Source of the DNA: Bacteroidota bacterium
Lineage (GTDB): Bacteria > Bacteroidota > Bacteroidia > Chitinophagales > Chitinophagaceae
NCBI GenBank assembly: GCA_023409975.1
Contig: JAEYQO010000006.1
Location: 1-7,948, forward strand
DNA: 7,948 nucleotides
Reading direction: 5' to 3'
In this document: positions 1-6,704 of the stretch, in pieces
Layout: every line of letters starts with the position of its first letter
Numbering within the stretch: the first letter of the stretch is position 1
Made by a program: the position numbers and the translations under genes
Notes under the pieces: generated by a model
What the model was told of the DNA's origin: nothing
Database searches by the model: none
What the model saw: only the letters and a program-made list of their open reading frames with translations

Positions 1-60
1 GCCTACTACTATTCACGGCAGAACGAAACCAAGATGGCGGGTGTTATCGACGAAGACTGA
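1..60 (+). CDS. 3' end of an unidentified upstream gene
   Basis: Frame 1 is open from the window edge to a TGA at 58-60 and encodes 19 residues ending in MAGVIDED. The stop lies only 3 nt before the ATG of the next gene, which suggests co-transcription with it. Too little is present to name a family, and the frame could be open by chance because it is so short. The tight spacing is the main support for a real gene end. Confidence 0.5.
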   Translation, partial: AYYYSRQNETKMAGVIDED

Positions 61-63
61 TCT

Positions 64-789
64 ATGCGGCTGTCTCCGAAATACCTCGTACTACTACCAC
101 TACTGGCAACGCTGGGCGCGCGTGCACAGCCGGAACGCGATTTTGCCCAAAGAACGAATATTGGAATTCAGATCCCATTCAGCAAACAGACCGAGATTGC
201 CGCACGATACCGACTGAAGCTTTTCGATAATGCCAGCCGCTTCCAACGGTCCATGTGGTCCGTAGAAATAACACAGGACCTCCCCTGGAAGGGTTTCAAG
301 GCAGGAGGAGAGTACCGGTTTTATACAACGGAGGAGATGGACTACCATAGGTTTCAGGCATTTCTGCGTTATAGTCATAAGCTGAACCGGTGGACACCTT
401 CATTACGGCTCCAGTTCCAGCAGAAGCAGGATTATTTCGATGAGACCTACCTGCAGTACCATCCGCCCGACAGGGTTTGGAGGCAGCGGCTTCAATTGAA
501 ATACGAGGTTGACAAGAAGCTGGAGTTATATGGATTCGCAGAGTTTTTCCAGCAGATGGAACCGGGGAATTATAACTTTTACCGGGTTCGTTACGCTATT
601 GGGCTGGACTATAGTTATAAAAAGCGGCATCAATTGAATCTTGAATTGTTTTACAATGATGAATTCCATCTGAAACGTCCTGAAGATGTATTCACAGTGG
701 ATGTCAGCTATTATTTTAAGCTGCGCCGGCTGGATAAGAAAAAGAAGTCGAAGCCAACGGACACCGCTACGGATACTACAAAACCCTAA
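64..789 (+). CDS. DUF2490-like outer-membrane beta-barrel protein
   Basis: A 241-residue protein with a signal peptide (residues 1-21, hydrophobic core YLVLLPLLATLG, cleavage after A-R-A). The mature part alternates polar and aromatic residues in strands typical of a small outer-membrane barrel: for example EIAARYRLKLF near 44-54, GEYRFYTT near 82-89, RYAIGLDYSYKKRHQLNLELFY near 176-197 (split by a short turn), and a last strand VDVSYYFKL near 212-220 ending in aromatic residues. The pattern, length and many charged turns fit the DUF2490 family, which is common in Bacteroidota and has no established function. A hydrophilic Lys/Thr/Asp-rich tail (221-241) follows the last strand, so the barrel does not end on the usual terminal aromatic. 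The ATG at 64 has no Shine-Dalgarno; it is 3 nt after the preceding stop, suggesting an operon. The barrel fold is well supported; the family name is from recognition only. Confidence 0.75.
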   Translation: MRLSPKYLVLLPLLATLGARAQPERDFAQRTNIGIQIPFSKQTEIAARYRLKLFDNASRFQRSMWSVEITQDLPWKGFKAGGEYRFYTTEEMDYHRFQAFLRYSHKLNRWTPSLRLQFQQKQDYFDETYLQYHPPDRVWRQRLQLKYEVDKKLELYGFAEFFQQMEPGNYNFYRVRYAIGLDYSYKKRHQLNLELFYNDEFHLKRPEDVFTVDVSYYFKLRRLDKKKKSKPTDTATDTTKP

Positions 790-823
790 TCAATTAATTA
801 TATTAGCCCTCTAAATCATTCCT

Positions 824-1402
824 TTGAAAACCCGTATTCTTCTTTTCATAAGCATTGTCCTGATCACATTTCTGGCCTGCAGTAAGCAGGGAGAGCCCCC
901 TAAGCCTGAAGAGCCACCAACTGTTGATGATTATTATATTTTTTTAAACAATGGGACGGATACGTTTCACTTTAGAACTAAAGAGAAAGTCCTCGGGTAC
1001 TCTTTTGATGTATATCCTGCGTTCAGACAATATATCTACGAGATGTGGTTTTCAACACCCGATAATAGTTTGTCTGCATCTGCCACAATGATTTTCGCTG
1101 ACACCCTTAAAATGGATCAGATTAACAAACACTCAGTATTAATTCGTATGTGGGTAATGCAGGAAGAGGGATATTTTCAGGAATTCGCTCAGGGAAATGT
1201 TGAGATAGATGAATTGATTGCAATTGATTCTATCAAAGTTTGGAAACAGGCCCAAAGTGATACCTTCTTCGTAGACGGACATCGTATACGTGGTCATGGG
1301 GAGCTACCTTCCCTCAGCAACCGAAATGGGGTAAATGTTGAGAGCCAGGTCAACGTAAATATTTCACTTCCTTTTCCGTCATTTGTGAATTTGCCTGAGT
1401 AG
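824..1402 (+). CDS. Small lipoprotein of unknown function, TTG start
   Basis: A 192-residue predicted lipoprotein. The start codon is TTG: it gives a complete signal sequence, with K2 and R4, a hydrophobic core at residues 5-17 and a lipobox-like F-L-A-C with Cys19 as the lipidated residue. The next in-frame ATG would lose all of this. A Pro/Glu-rich linker (KPEEPP) follows, and then a domain from about residue 36 with alternating strands (YYIFLNNGTDTFHF; YIYEMWFST; VLIRMWVMQ) ending in VNVNISLPFPSF, which looks all-beta. It would sit in a membrane leaflet facing the periplasm or the cell surface. I recognise no family. The gap from the preceding barrel gene is 34 bp with no terminator, so the two may be co-transcribed. 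Base composition is more AT-rich by eye than in the preceding gene. Confidence 0.75.
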   Translation: MKTRILLFISIVLITFLACSKQGEPPKPEEPPTVDDYYIFLNNGTDTFHFRTKEKVLGYSFDVYPAFRQYIYEMWFSTPDNSLSASATMIFADTLKMDQINKHSVLIRMWVMQEEGYFQEFAQGNVEIDELIAIDSIKVWKQAQSDTFFVDGHRIRGHGELPSLSNRNGVNVESQVNVNISLPFPSFVNLPE

Positions 1403-1619
1403 TCCCAACCTCCTACCAGATACGCCTGCTTTAGTTACATTTTCTGCGGGTATTGTTCTGTTTAGTCTGACTGCTTGCATGTAGAATCACCCTGAGTTAA
1501 ATGCGAACAGTCTCGGAAATCTCCTCTCTCAATGAATTATTTATTTCATTATCAAGTGGTAAGCATATGATGTCAGGCGTTCTCTGTACCAACCTCCATC
1601 TGTGAACCCATTTTGAAAG

Positions 1620-1648
1620 TTGACATTTTTAGTTTTGAATATTATATT
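1620..1648 (+). promoter_or_regulatory. Candidate promoter for the first T9SS protein gene
   Basis: TTGACA at 1620-1625 and TATATT at 1643-1648 are separated by exactly 17 bp, a near-consensus housekeeping sigma-70 layout. The same stretch holds TAGTTTTG at 1630-1637, an exact match to the Bacteroidota -7 element TAnnTTTG. However, the nearest upstream TTTG (1612-1615) is closer than the usual spacing of roughly 19 bp. Transcription would start near 1644-1656, leaving a leader of about 85-100 nt. The motifs are seen directly; promoter activity is inferred. Confidence 0.5.
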
Positions 1649-1656
1649 CGTGTTCA

Positions 1657-1672
1657 TATAGTGGCCGCTATA
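1657..1672. promoter_or_regulatory. 16-bp near-perfect palindrome, possible operator
   Basis: TATAGTGGCCGCTATA is a palindrome centred between 1664 and 1665 with one mismatched pair (T·G). It starts 8 bp after the TATATT element, so it would overlap or closely follow the transcription start, a common operator position. Binding by a regulator is inferred. Confidence 0.35.
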
Positions 1673-1690
1673 GAGGAGAGGGAGTAGCGG
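1665..1690 (+). other. Leader hairpin with purine-rich loop
   Basis: CCGCTA (1665-1670) pairs with TAGCGG (1685-1690) around a 14-nt loop made almost only of purines (GAGGAGAGGGAG). The left arm is shared with the palindrome at 1657-1672, so the two foldings exclude each other. It lies 50 nt before the start codon, too far to act as that gene's ribosome binding site. It may be a leader RNA structure; no known riboswitch is recognised. Confidence 0.3.
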
Positions 1691-1740
1691 AATACCCTTA
1701 AAAGCTAGTACGCAGATTCTTTATTATTCAACTACTGTAT

Positions 1741-3831
1741 ATGAAAAAGAGAAAGAGTTATCACACACACACACACACACACACACGGCTGAAACTACTT
1801 TTAATGCTTTTGTTTCTGGTCACAGGAGGCGCAGTGGTAGCACAGACCGGGGTAAAGAATTATCGTTATGATCTAGACCTGAAACACTATTACACCATCC
1901 CGGTAGACGATGCCGTCCGCGACTATTTGATGGCGGGTACCAACTTTTCGGGAGATCAGCCCTCAATTCATTTTTTGAATGTAGACGATCAGGGCAACAT
2001 CAATTCTCAAAAGATTTTTGCTGAACCAGGTTTTGATCACCGCGTAGTTACACTGCTACAGTATGACCCCGAATCTTACTACATTGTCGCTCTACGAAGA
2101 GACAATCCAGGCACTGTCAATGAGCGTGATCGTATTCGTCTGTTGCGTGTATATGCAGACGGTACGTTGGTAGATGATCAGACGATTGAAAGCACAGTAG
2201 CTTCAGGGAGTAGCGACTATACCAATATGTACCCAATGCATGCGATAGAACAGGATGGCTATCTCTACATTTGTGGCTACGTAACCAGAGAATGGAGCAC
2301 ATACCCTTCCTATCCAGACTTCGTTGGAGCACACAATAAAAAAGCTTTTGTGCTGCGTTATGACCCAAACACAAACGCAGTTCTGAATGCAAACACTTAC
2401 GATGTTGTTTTTTTGCCGCTACTGGTTCCGCAACCCATGAACGATTATGATATTGCCATGCGACTCATCCCTCTTTCCAACGGAAACATTTATGTGACTG
2501 GTAGCTGCAACGTGGTGCGTAATTCGACTATTTGTGCTGACGGTCTTACAATCAGTGTGGCCTATACTTCAGGCACGATGAATATGGTGCTCGACGGTAG
2601 CTTGAACCCTATAATAAGTAACCAGCCGTTTTGTCAAAACTTGGGCCCAGGGGATCTGGGTGAGTATGGGCTCGGTATTATTCCTAACCCTGACGCCGCC
2701 ACCGGTGGATATTTTGTTATGGGGAATTATTTCAGACCTGGTTATAATGCACCGGGGTTTGCTCCAAACTCGCCTTCTTTAATTATGACCTATCTTGATA
2801 ACACCTACACACCACCATCAGGCCCAGGAATCCGCGCTAGACTTCAGGTAGCGCAGGATGATTATAGCTGGGGTTTGCACACGATGGAAAGTGCATCAGG
2901 CCCAGATAACTTTCTGATTGCAGGTATGCAGACAGATTCCAAGTGCTTTAGCGATGATGATCCATTGAAGCCAACATTGAATAACTATAGTCCATTTGTT
3001 ACTGAGGTGACACCCTTCTGGAATGGCGCTGATATGAGTGGTACTAGTTTTAATTATTGGTATACCTATCTGACCCAGTTTACTACCGGTCCTAACACAT
3101 TTGCCAATAGTTATCATAGATTAGGTGGAGGCCTGAATAACAATCTCTGGCAGCCCATATTTGCCTGCAGGCGCACATTAGGTACCAGTGTGAACGACAA
3201 CATCGGGTTTAGCGCACCAAGCTGGAATGCCGATCCCAGATTGCTGAATTTTCGATTTGTTTACGCAGATCAGGATGCAGAGGTGCCGGATTGCCCGGAG
3301 AGCTACAGGAATTGTGTACCGGAGAGCTTTTTCAATATAGAAGTGGATCCTTTTCCTCTTTACGATGCTGTAGCCTGTAGTTCAAATGTTCCTCCACCAA
3401 CTACTACTATTGTTGTGAACTGCACAACCAATGTGGCTCCGTACCCAACAGCGATCAATCAACATTCAATTGAAGAAGCTCTGTTTGAAGTTTATGAATT
3501 GATCGATTGTGGAGTAAATGGAGGTGTTGTATTTAAGCAATCTACTTCAGTCAAGGAGATAGAAGAAGGTGGTCCGGTCGTGACCATATCGCCAAATCCT
3601 GCGAATAAGGAAATCCAAATTCATTTGCAGGGCGTCAACGACGGAGCTCCTTTAAAAGTCGTATTGATTGATCAAACGGGAAGATCGGTATCAACCTTAT
3701 TCAATGGATTAGCTAAAGGTAAGTCGAACAGTTATCAATTGAAACTGCCAGCGATAGCACCTGGGCTGTATTTTCTTACGATCGAATCGAATGGTAACAG
3801 TCTTGGAAATCATAAACTCATAATTCAATAA
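1741..3831 (+). CDS. T9SS type A sorting-domain protein, probable irregular beta-propeller, CA repeat near its start
   Basis: A 696-residue secreted protein. Residues 1-35 form a signal peptide: MKKRKSY, then an HTHTHTHT stretch encoded by a CA repeat, then the core LKLLLMLLFLVTGGAVVAQ. The C-terminal 83 residues (614-696) are a type A T9SS sorting domain: SPNPANKEIQIH, then VVLIDQTGR, APGLYFLTI and a final KLIIQ. This domain directs export by the type IX system and usually attachment to the cell surface or release. In between, hydrophobic-hydrophobic-x-Gly strands recur near 62, 112, 173, 249, 323 and 390, each followed by a strand ending in a D/N-G turn. This suggests a six- or seven-bladed propeller with irregular 50-76-residue blades. 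A Cys-rich segment (about 518-590) precedes the sorting domain. No enzyme motif is visible. An in-frame ATG at 1804 (Met22) is an alternative start downstream of the CA tract. No Shine-Dalgarno is seen at either start. Confidence 0.85.
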   Translation: MKKRKSYHTHTHTHTRLKLLLMLLFLVTGGAVVAQTGVKNYRYDLDLKHYYTIPVDDAVRDYLMAGTNFSGDQPSIHFLNVDDQGNINSQKIFAEPGFDHRVVTLLQYDPESYYIVALRRDNPGTVNERDRIRLLRVYADGTLVDDQTIESTVASGSSDYTNMYPMHAIEQDGYLYICGYVTREWSTYPSYPDFVGAHNKKAFVLRYDPNTNAVLNANTYDVVFLPLLVPQPMNDYDIAMRLIPLSNGNIYVTGSCNVVRNSTICADGLTISVAYTSGTMNMVLDGSLNPIISNQPFCQNLGPGDLGEYGLGIIPNPDAATGGYFVMGNYFRPGYNAPGFAPNSPSLIMTYLDNTYTPPSGPGIRARLQVAQDDYSWGLHTMESASGPDNFLIAGMQTDSKCFSDDDPLKPTLNNYSPFVTEVTPFWNGADMSGTSFNYWYTYLTQFTTGPNTFANSYHRLGGGLNNNLWQPIFACRRTLGTSVNDNIGFSAPSWNADPRLLNFRFVYADQDAEVPDCPESYRNCVPESFFNIEVDPFPLYDAVACSSNVPPPTTTIVVNCTTNVAPYPTAINQHSIEEALFEVYELIDCGVNGGVVFKQSTSVKEIEEGGPVVTISPNPANKEIQIHLQGVNDGAPLKVVLIDQTGRSVSTLFNGLAKGKSNSYQLKLPAIAPGLYFLTIESNGNSLGNHKLIIQ
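1762..1786 (+). repeat. (CA)12.5 dinucleotide repeat inside a coding region
   Basis: Twenty-five uninterrupted bases of alternating C and A lie 7 codons after the ATG of the T9SS protein gene and encode the His-Thr stretch of the signal-peptide n-region. Gain of one CA unit would put a TGA in frame at 1790-1792, immediately after the tract. Loss of one unit would shift to a frame closed by TGA at 1869-1871. Confidence 0.95.
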
Positions 3832-3842
3832 CCTGCCATTTT

Positions 3843-3874
3843 GCGGGAGCTTTTCATAATTGGGAAGCTCCCGC
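3843..3874 (+). terminator. Perfect 10-bp stem-loop between the two T9SS protein genes
   Basis: GCGGGAGCTT (3843-3852) and AAGCTCCCGC (3865-3874) are perfect inverted repeats with a 12-nt loop, 11 nt after the upstream stop codon and 18 nt before the next start. There is no T-tract after the right arm (TACTAAAAAAC), so it is not a classical intrinsic terminator. It may instead be a partial terminator, a processing site or a stabiliser of the upstream mRNA. Confidence 0.5.
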
Positions 3875-3892
3875 TACTAAAAAACATAACCC

Positions 3893-5482
3893 ATGAAGAA
3901 TTTACTATTCATTTTCTCTTTGGCAATTACTTCTATATCGCATGCCACTGCCCAACCCATCACCTTTCAAAAAACCATCGGCGGACCCGGAAACGAAGAA
4001 GCCTATTCAGTCCGACAAACCACTGATGGTGGCTACATTCTGGCGGGGTACACTGCCAGTTTCGGTCCGGGAAATTTTGAAAATGCCTACCTCGTGAAGA
4101 CGGATAGTCTGGGTGATGTAAGTTGGGCCAAAACTTTTGGTGTTGCAGGCGGTGCCTCCAAATTTCGCAGCGCGCTCCAGACTCCCGACGGAGGCTATGT
4201 TGCTGCCGGATATGTTTATGAGTCTGCAACCAACGGCTATGATGTCCTGATTGTAAAAGCAGACGCCGGTGGTAACGAACTTTGGAGCAGGCGATTCGGG
4301 GGTACTGGGGTAGATTCAGCTATTTCAATCGAATTAGATGGAAACAATGGTTTTCTACTTTCGGGATCCACGTCGAGCTGGGGTATGGGTGGAGATGATA
4401 TTCTTGTTTTTAGAATAACCAGCACTGGTGCATTTGATTGGATGGTAACTTATGGAACTCAGGATAGTAACCTTTCAAATGCCTTGAACTGGGGCCTTCA
4501 TGCTTCCACTTCTGATGGAGGATACTTGATTTTGCACAGCGGACAACTTCTTCAAGCTTCAGGATTGATGAAACTCAGTGCAAACAGAACTGTAGAATGG
4601 AATCAGATATACTATCCGCAGATAAACTCAGGGAACCCCAGCAGCTTTTCAGTAAGAGAGCTGAATAATGGTGGATATCTGCTTTGTACCAGAGGTGGAT
4701 CAGCAGGAGGAAACGATGTCGCTGTTGCAAAGCTGGACCTTAACGGTAGTATAATTTGGAATAAAAATTACGGAAACACCGGCGATGATATGGCAGTTTC
4801 AATTTTTGAGAATATGGGAGGTGACTTAGTCATTGCAGGAACATCTTTTAGTAGTGGTCTTGGGGACGCAGATTTTTATCTTTTTTCAATTGATAGTGTT
4901 GGTGGTCAAAAATGGTCGTTAGGCTTTGGCGGCGCGGATAATGACGTCTGCTACCAGATGCAAGGCACCTTAGATGGCGGATACATTATGACGGGTTTTA
5001 CTGAAAGCTTTGGTAATGGAAAGGAAATATACCTCGTTAAAACCGATGCTTCGGGAATTAGCGGTTGTAATCCAAGAAACGTGATCTCAATTCCGGGTAC
5101 AGGAACACTTGTTGCAGGAAATGTGAACTATGGCGCAACTTCGGGCGGTAACTCAATGTTTTCTCTAAGTCTAAGTATGATAAGCGTACCCGGAAGCGAT
5201 TCCACCCTCTGCTCCTCGATCACGCATGCGGAAATACTCGCTCCGTCCCAGGCGATAAAGCTGTATCCAAATCCTGCCAGCCATATCCTGTATCTCGAAC
5301 ACCATGGCCCCGGCACCCTCCAGCTCACTGATATGTTGGGACGTGTAGTCCTGAATATGGAGCTTCCCAATTCATCTTCGACTCACGCGATCAATATTGC
5401 AGAAATTCCAAAAGGAGTCTATGTATATAGGATAACCACTAAAGAGGGACAAGCGACAGGAAAACTAATGGTCGGCGAATAA
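3893..5482 (+). CDS. T9SS type A sorting-domain protein with seven beta-propeller-like repeats
   Basis: A 529-residue secreted protein. Residues 1-21 are a signal peptide (cleavage after A-T-A/Q). Residues 25-390 are seven tandem repeats of about 50 residues: 25-78, 79-131, 132-183, 184-236, 237-289, 290-341 and 342-390. The pattern is roughly K-x-(F/Y)-G-G, an acidic turn, DGGY-(I/L)-hydrophobic-AG-T-S-G, D-x-YL-x-K-x-D-x-x-G, then Trp. Repeats 1 and 7 are closest to this consensus; 4 and 5 are most diverged. Seven such units fit a seven-bladed propeller. A Gly/Ser-rich linker (391-445) leads to a type A T9SS sorting domain (about 450-529: KLYPNPASHILYLE, LQLTDMLGR, IPKGVYVYRI, KLMVGE). The protein should be exported and surface-attached or released. 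No catalytic residues stand out; binding or adhesion is a guess. The ATG at 3893 has an A-rich leader, which is usual in this phylum. A stem-loop separates it from the preceding gene of similar architecture. Confidence 0.88.
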   Translation: MKNLLFIFSLAITSISHATAQPITFQKTIGGPGNEEAYSVRQTTDGGYILAGYTASFGPGNFENAYLVKTDSLGDVSWAKTFGVAGGASKFRSALQTPDGGYVAAGYVYESATNGYDVLIVKADAGGNELWSRRFGGTGVDSAISIELDGNNGFLLSGSTSSWGMGGDDILVFRITSTGAFDWMVTYGTQDSNLSNALNWGLHASTSDGGYLILHSGQLLQASGLMKLSANRTVEWNQIYYPQINSGNPSSFSVRELNNGGYLLCTRGGSAGGNDVAVAKLDLNGSIIWNKNYGNTGDDMAVSIFENMGGDLVIAGTSFSSGLGDADFYLFSIDSVGGQKWSLGFGGADNDVCYQMQGTLDGGYIMTGFTESFGNGKEIYLVKTDASGISGCNPRNVISIPGTGTLVAGNVNYGATSGGNSMFSLSLSMISVPGSDSTLCSSITHAEILAPSQAIKLYPNPASHILYLEHHGPGTLQLTDMLGRVVLNMELPNSSSTHAINIAEIPKGVYVYRITTKEGQATGKLMVGE

Positions 5483-5520
5483 ATATACTGCCGGCAGATG
5501 CAACTGATCAGCCAGTATAT
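5483..5520 (+). terminator. Stem-loop directly after the second T9SS protein gene
   Basis: ATATACTG (5483-5490) pairs with CAGTATAT (5513-5520), starting 1 nt after the TAA stop. The inner part can pair further (GGC/GCC) with a bulge. It is followed by CTTGTTTATT, which is moderately T-rich. It is a weak terminator candidate, backed up by the stronger hairpin 25 bp downstream. Confidence 0.45.
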
Positions 5521-5544
5521 CTTGTTTATTAGCTACAGTACTTG

Positions 5545-5573
5545 AAAAACCGGGACACCAGATCCCGGTTTTT
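5545..5573. terminator. Bidirectional Rho-independent terminator between convergent genes
   Basis: AAAAACCGGGA (5545-5555) and TCCCGGTTTTT (5563-5573) form a perfect 11-bp stem with a 7-nt loop. The GC-rich part is followed by T5 on each strand. It lies between the plus-strand T9SS protein gene and the minus-strand DoxD-DoxA gene, so it can stop transcription from both sides. Confidence 0.9.
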
Positions 5574-5656
5574 CACTTTGATGCAGGTTAACACTCCCAA
5601 CTCCCTGGCATCGGGCACCCCTGGCATTTGGTCCAGCCCTTATAAGCTGACAAAAC
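5574..5656. repeat. Short spacer with a 16-bp-period direct repeat
   Basis: CCTGGCAT occurs at 5604-5611 and again at 5620-5627, a period of 16 bp. I see nothing else in this spacer between the bidirectional terminator and the heptamer array. Confidence 0.4.
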
Positions 5657-5684
5657 CATCAGCCATCAGCCATCAACTATCAAC
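5657..5684 (-). repeat. Four-unit heptamer array overlapping the DoxD-DoxA stop codon
   Basis: Read on the minus strand there are two units of the GTTGATA/GTTGATG type followed by two GCTGATG units. On the plus strand these are CATCAGC twice, then CATCAAC and TATCAAC. The array starts inside the last codons of the DoxD-DoxA gene and supplies its TGA stop (5673-5675). The units resemble GGCCGAT and GTCAGAT in the array at the right end of the window. Confidence 0.8.
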
Positions 5685-6704
5685 TGAAGCCAGCCATTCC
5701 ACCCCGCTGATATCCCTGAGTACCAACACATAACTACCTTTCGGAAGCGTACGAAATTGTTTGTTTCGGATGGTCAGCCGGGCTTTAGCGCCTAGCGGAA
5801 GGATCAGGCTATGCTTGCCGGGCTTTACTTTGCTGACATAGCTGTTCTCAATTTCCTCAGGAGGGAAGGTCGCAAGTTGTTCGCCGTTTAGTTCCAGTAT
5901 CGCCTTTCCGCTTTCATCGTACAAACTAATGCCGATGAGAAAGGAACCATACACATCGGCACCTTCATTCCGGAACACCGTAAACGCTAAATAGTCCTCC
6001 TCCAGAGTGGGTTCCGAGATCAGGACATTCGGACGCACTGATTTGTTATGAAGGGTTCCCCAGAGGCCACCATGAAAATACTGGTTCGTGCCAAGCGTGA
6101 GCAGAAAAATGCCTATAGCACCAGTAAGCACAAGTCTTTTGAGTGTACGTGGACGAACTTTAAAAATGCCCGAGCCGAGAACCCACAACCTGCCATTCCT
6201 GTAAATCCACGGTGCGCGATTCCTCAGATAATGGTCCATTGAAAAAGGGCCACCTCCTGAAAGAAAAATTGTGAAGCCGGCAGCAATCCCAAGAACGCCA
6301 ATTTGCCATTCATCCAGACAGGTAGTACCCAGCCAGCCTGCTCCCAGAAGAATGCCCATTGCAAGTCCAAACACTCCGATACTCATTAATCGGGTAAATA
6401 AGCCCAGAATAAAGAATAGTCCTACTACCGCTTCAACCAGGGTGAAGATGAGCATAAACCACCAGAGTGTATCTGGATTAGAGACGAGGTATTCAATTCC
6501 AGGGCCGATCAGGAGTGCATTGGGTAAGAAATGATTGAATTTTTCGCCGATATAACCTGCTTGTTCCGGATCCAGTTTGTTTTCCAGAATGAGCCGGCGC
6601 CAGAAGGCTGAGAAATAGGTCCAGCCGGTGACCAGACGAAGAGCGAGTGTGGTCATGCCTGCCAGTGAAAAGGCATGCCTGTTATTTTCAAGCTGATATT
6701 GCAT
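5673..6704 (-). CDS. doxD: DoxD-DoxA fusion protein, thiosulfate:quinone oxidoreductase-like
   Basis: A 343-residue membrane protein. The N-terminal half matches the DoxD (DoxX-like) four-helix membrane domain: hydrophobic segments near 15-36, 80-102 (FTLVEAVVGLFFILGLFTR region), 104-124 and 133-150, followed by GGGPFSMDHYL, the usual end of this domain. A fifth membrane segment (190-207) leads to a soluble, probably periplasmic C-terminal domain (about 208-343) of the DoxA type, with strands such as LAFTVFRNEG, GSFLIGISLYDESG and SYVLVLRDISG. In the archaeon Acidianus, DoxD and DoxA are separate subunits of an enzyme that oxidises thiosulfate to tetrathionate and passes electrons to quinone. 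Fused versions are known in Bacteroidota, where the substrate is not established. It overlaps the preceding (frameshifted) lipoprotein frame by 17 nt, suggesting translational coupling. The start is ATG with no Shine-Dalgarno; the last codons lie in a heptamer repeat. Confidence 0.82.
   Translation of the reverse strand: MQYQLENNRHAFSLAGMTTLALRLVTGWTYFSAFWRRLILENKLDPEQAGYIGEKFNHFLPNALLIGPGIEYLVSNPDTLWWFMLIFTLVEAVVGLFFILGLFTRLMSIGVFGLAMGILLGAGWLGTTCLDEWQIGVLGIAAGFTIFLSGGGPFSMDHYLRNRAPWIYRNGRLWVLGSGIFKVRPRTLKRLVLTGAIGIFLLTLGTNQYFHGGLWGTLHNKSVRPNVLISEPTLEEDYLAFTVFRNEGADVYGSFLIGISLYDESGKAILELNGEQLATFPPEEIENSYVSKVKPGKHSLILPLGAKARLTIRNKQFRTLPKGSYVLVLRDISGVEWLASVDS

Larger units (their letters stand above)
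1403..1740. other. 338-bp intergenic region
   Basis: No convincing coding frame is present on either strand. It holds a weak AT-only inverted repeat (AATGAA at 1531-1536, TTCATT at 1545-1550, 8-nt loop) that is too weak to call a terminator. Its right third holds the promoter-like sequence at 1620-1648, the palindrome at 1657-1672 and a hairpin at 1665-1690, listed separately. The left part (1403-1600) shows nothing I can interpret. Confidence 0.6.

Noticed and set aside
817..826. TTCCTTTG as a promoter -7 element overlapping the TTG start codon
   Set aside because: It has one mismatch to TAnnTTTG, lacks a -33 element at the right distance, and would place the transcript start inside the signal-peptide coding region.
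1531..1550. AT-only inverted repeat as a terminator for the TTG-start lipoprotein
   Set aside because: It has a 6-bp AT-rich stem, no GC core, no T-tract and lies far from the stop codon.
2117..2392. Minus-strand open frame of 91 codons within the first T9SS protein gene
   Set aside because: It is antisense to a well-supported coding region, with no domain, signal or context of its own.
3841..4026. Plus-strand 61-codon frame starting in the stem-loop
   Set aside because: It begins with TTG in the stem-loop and overlaps the signal peptide of the real gene out of frame.
6048..6534. Two plus-strand open frames opposite the DoxD-DoxA gene
   Set aside because: They are antisense to a clear membrane protein and have no features of their own.
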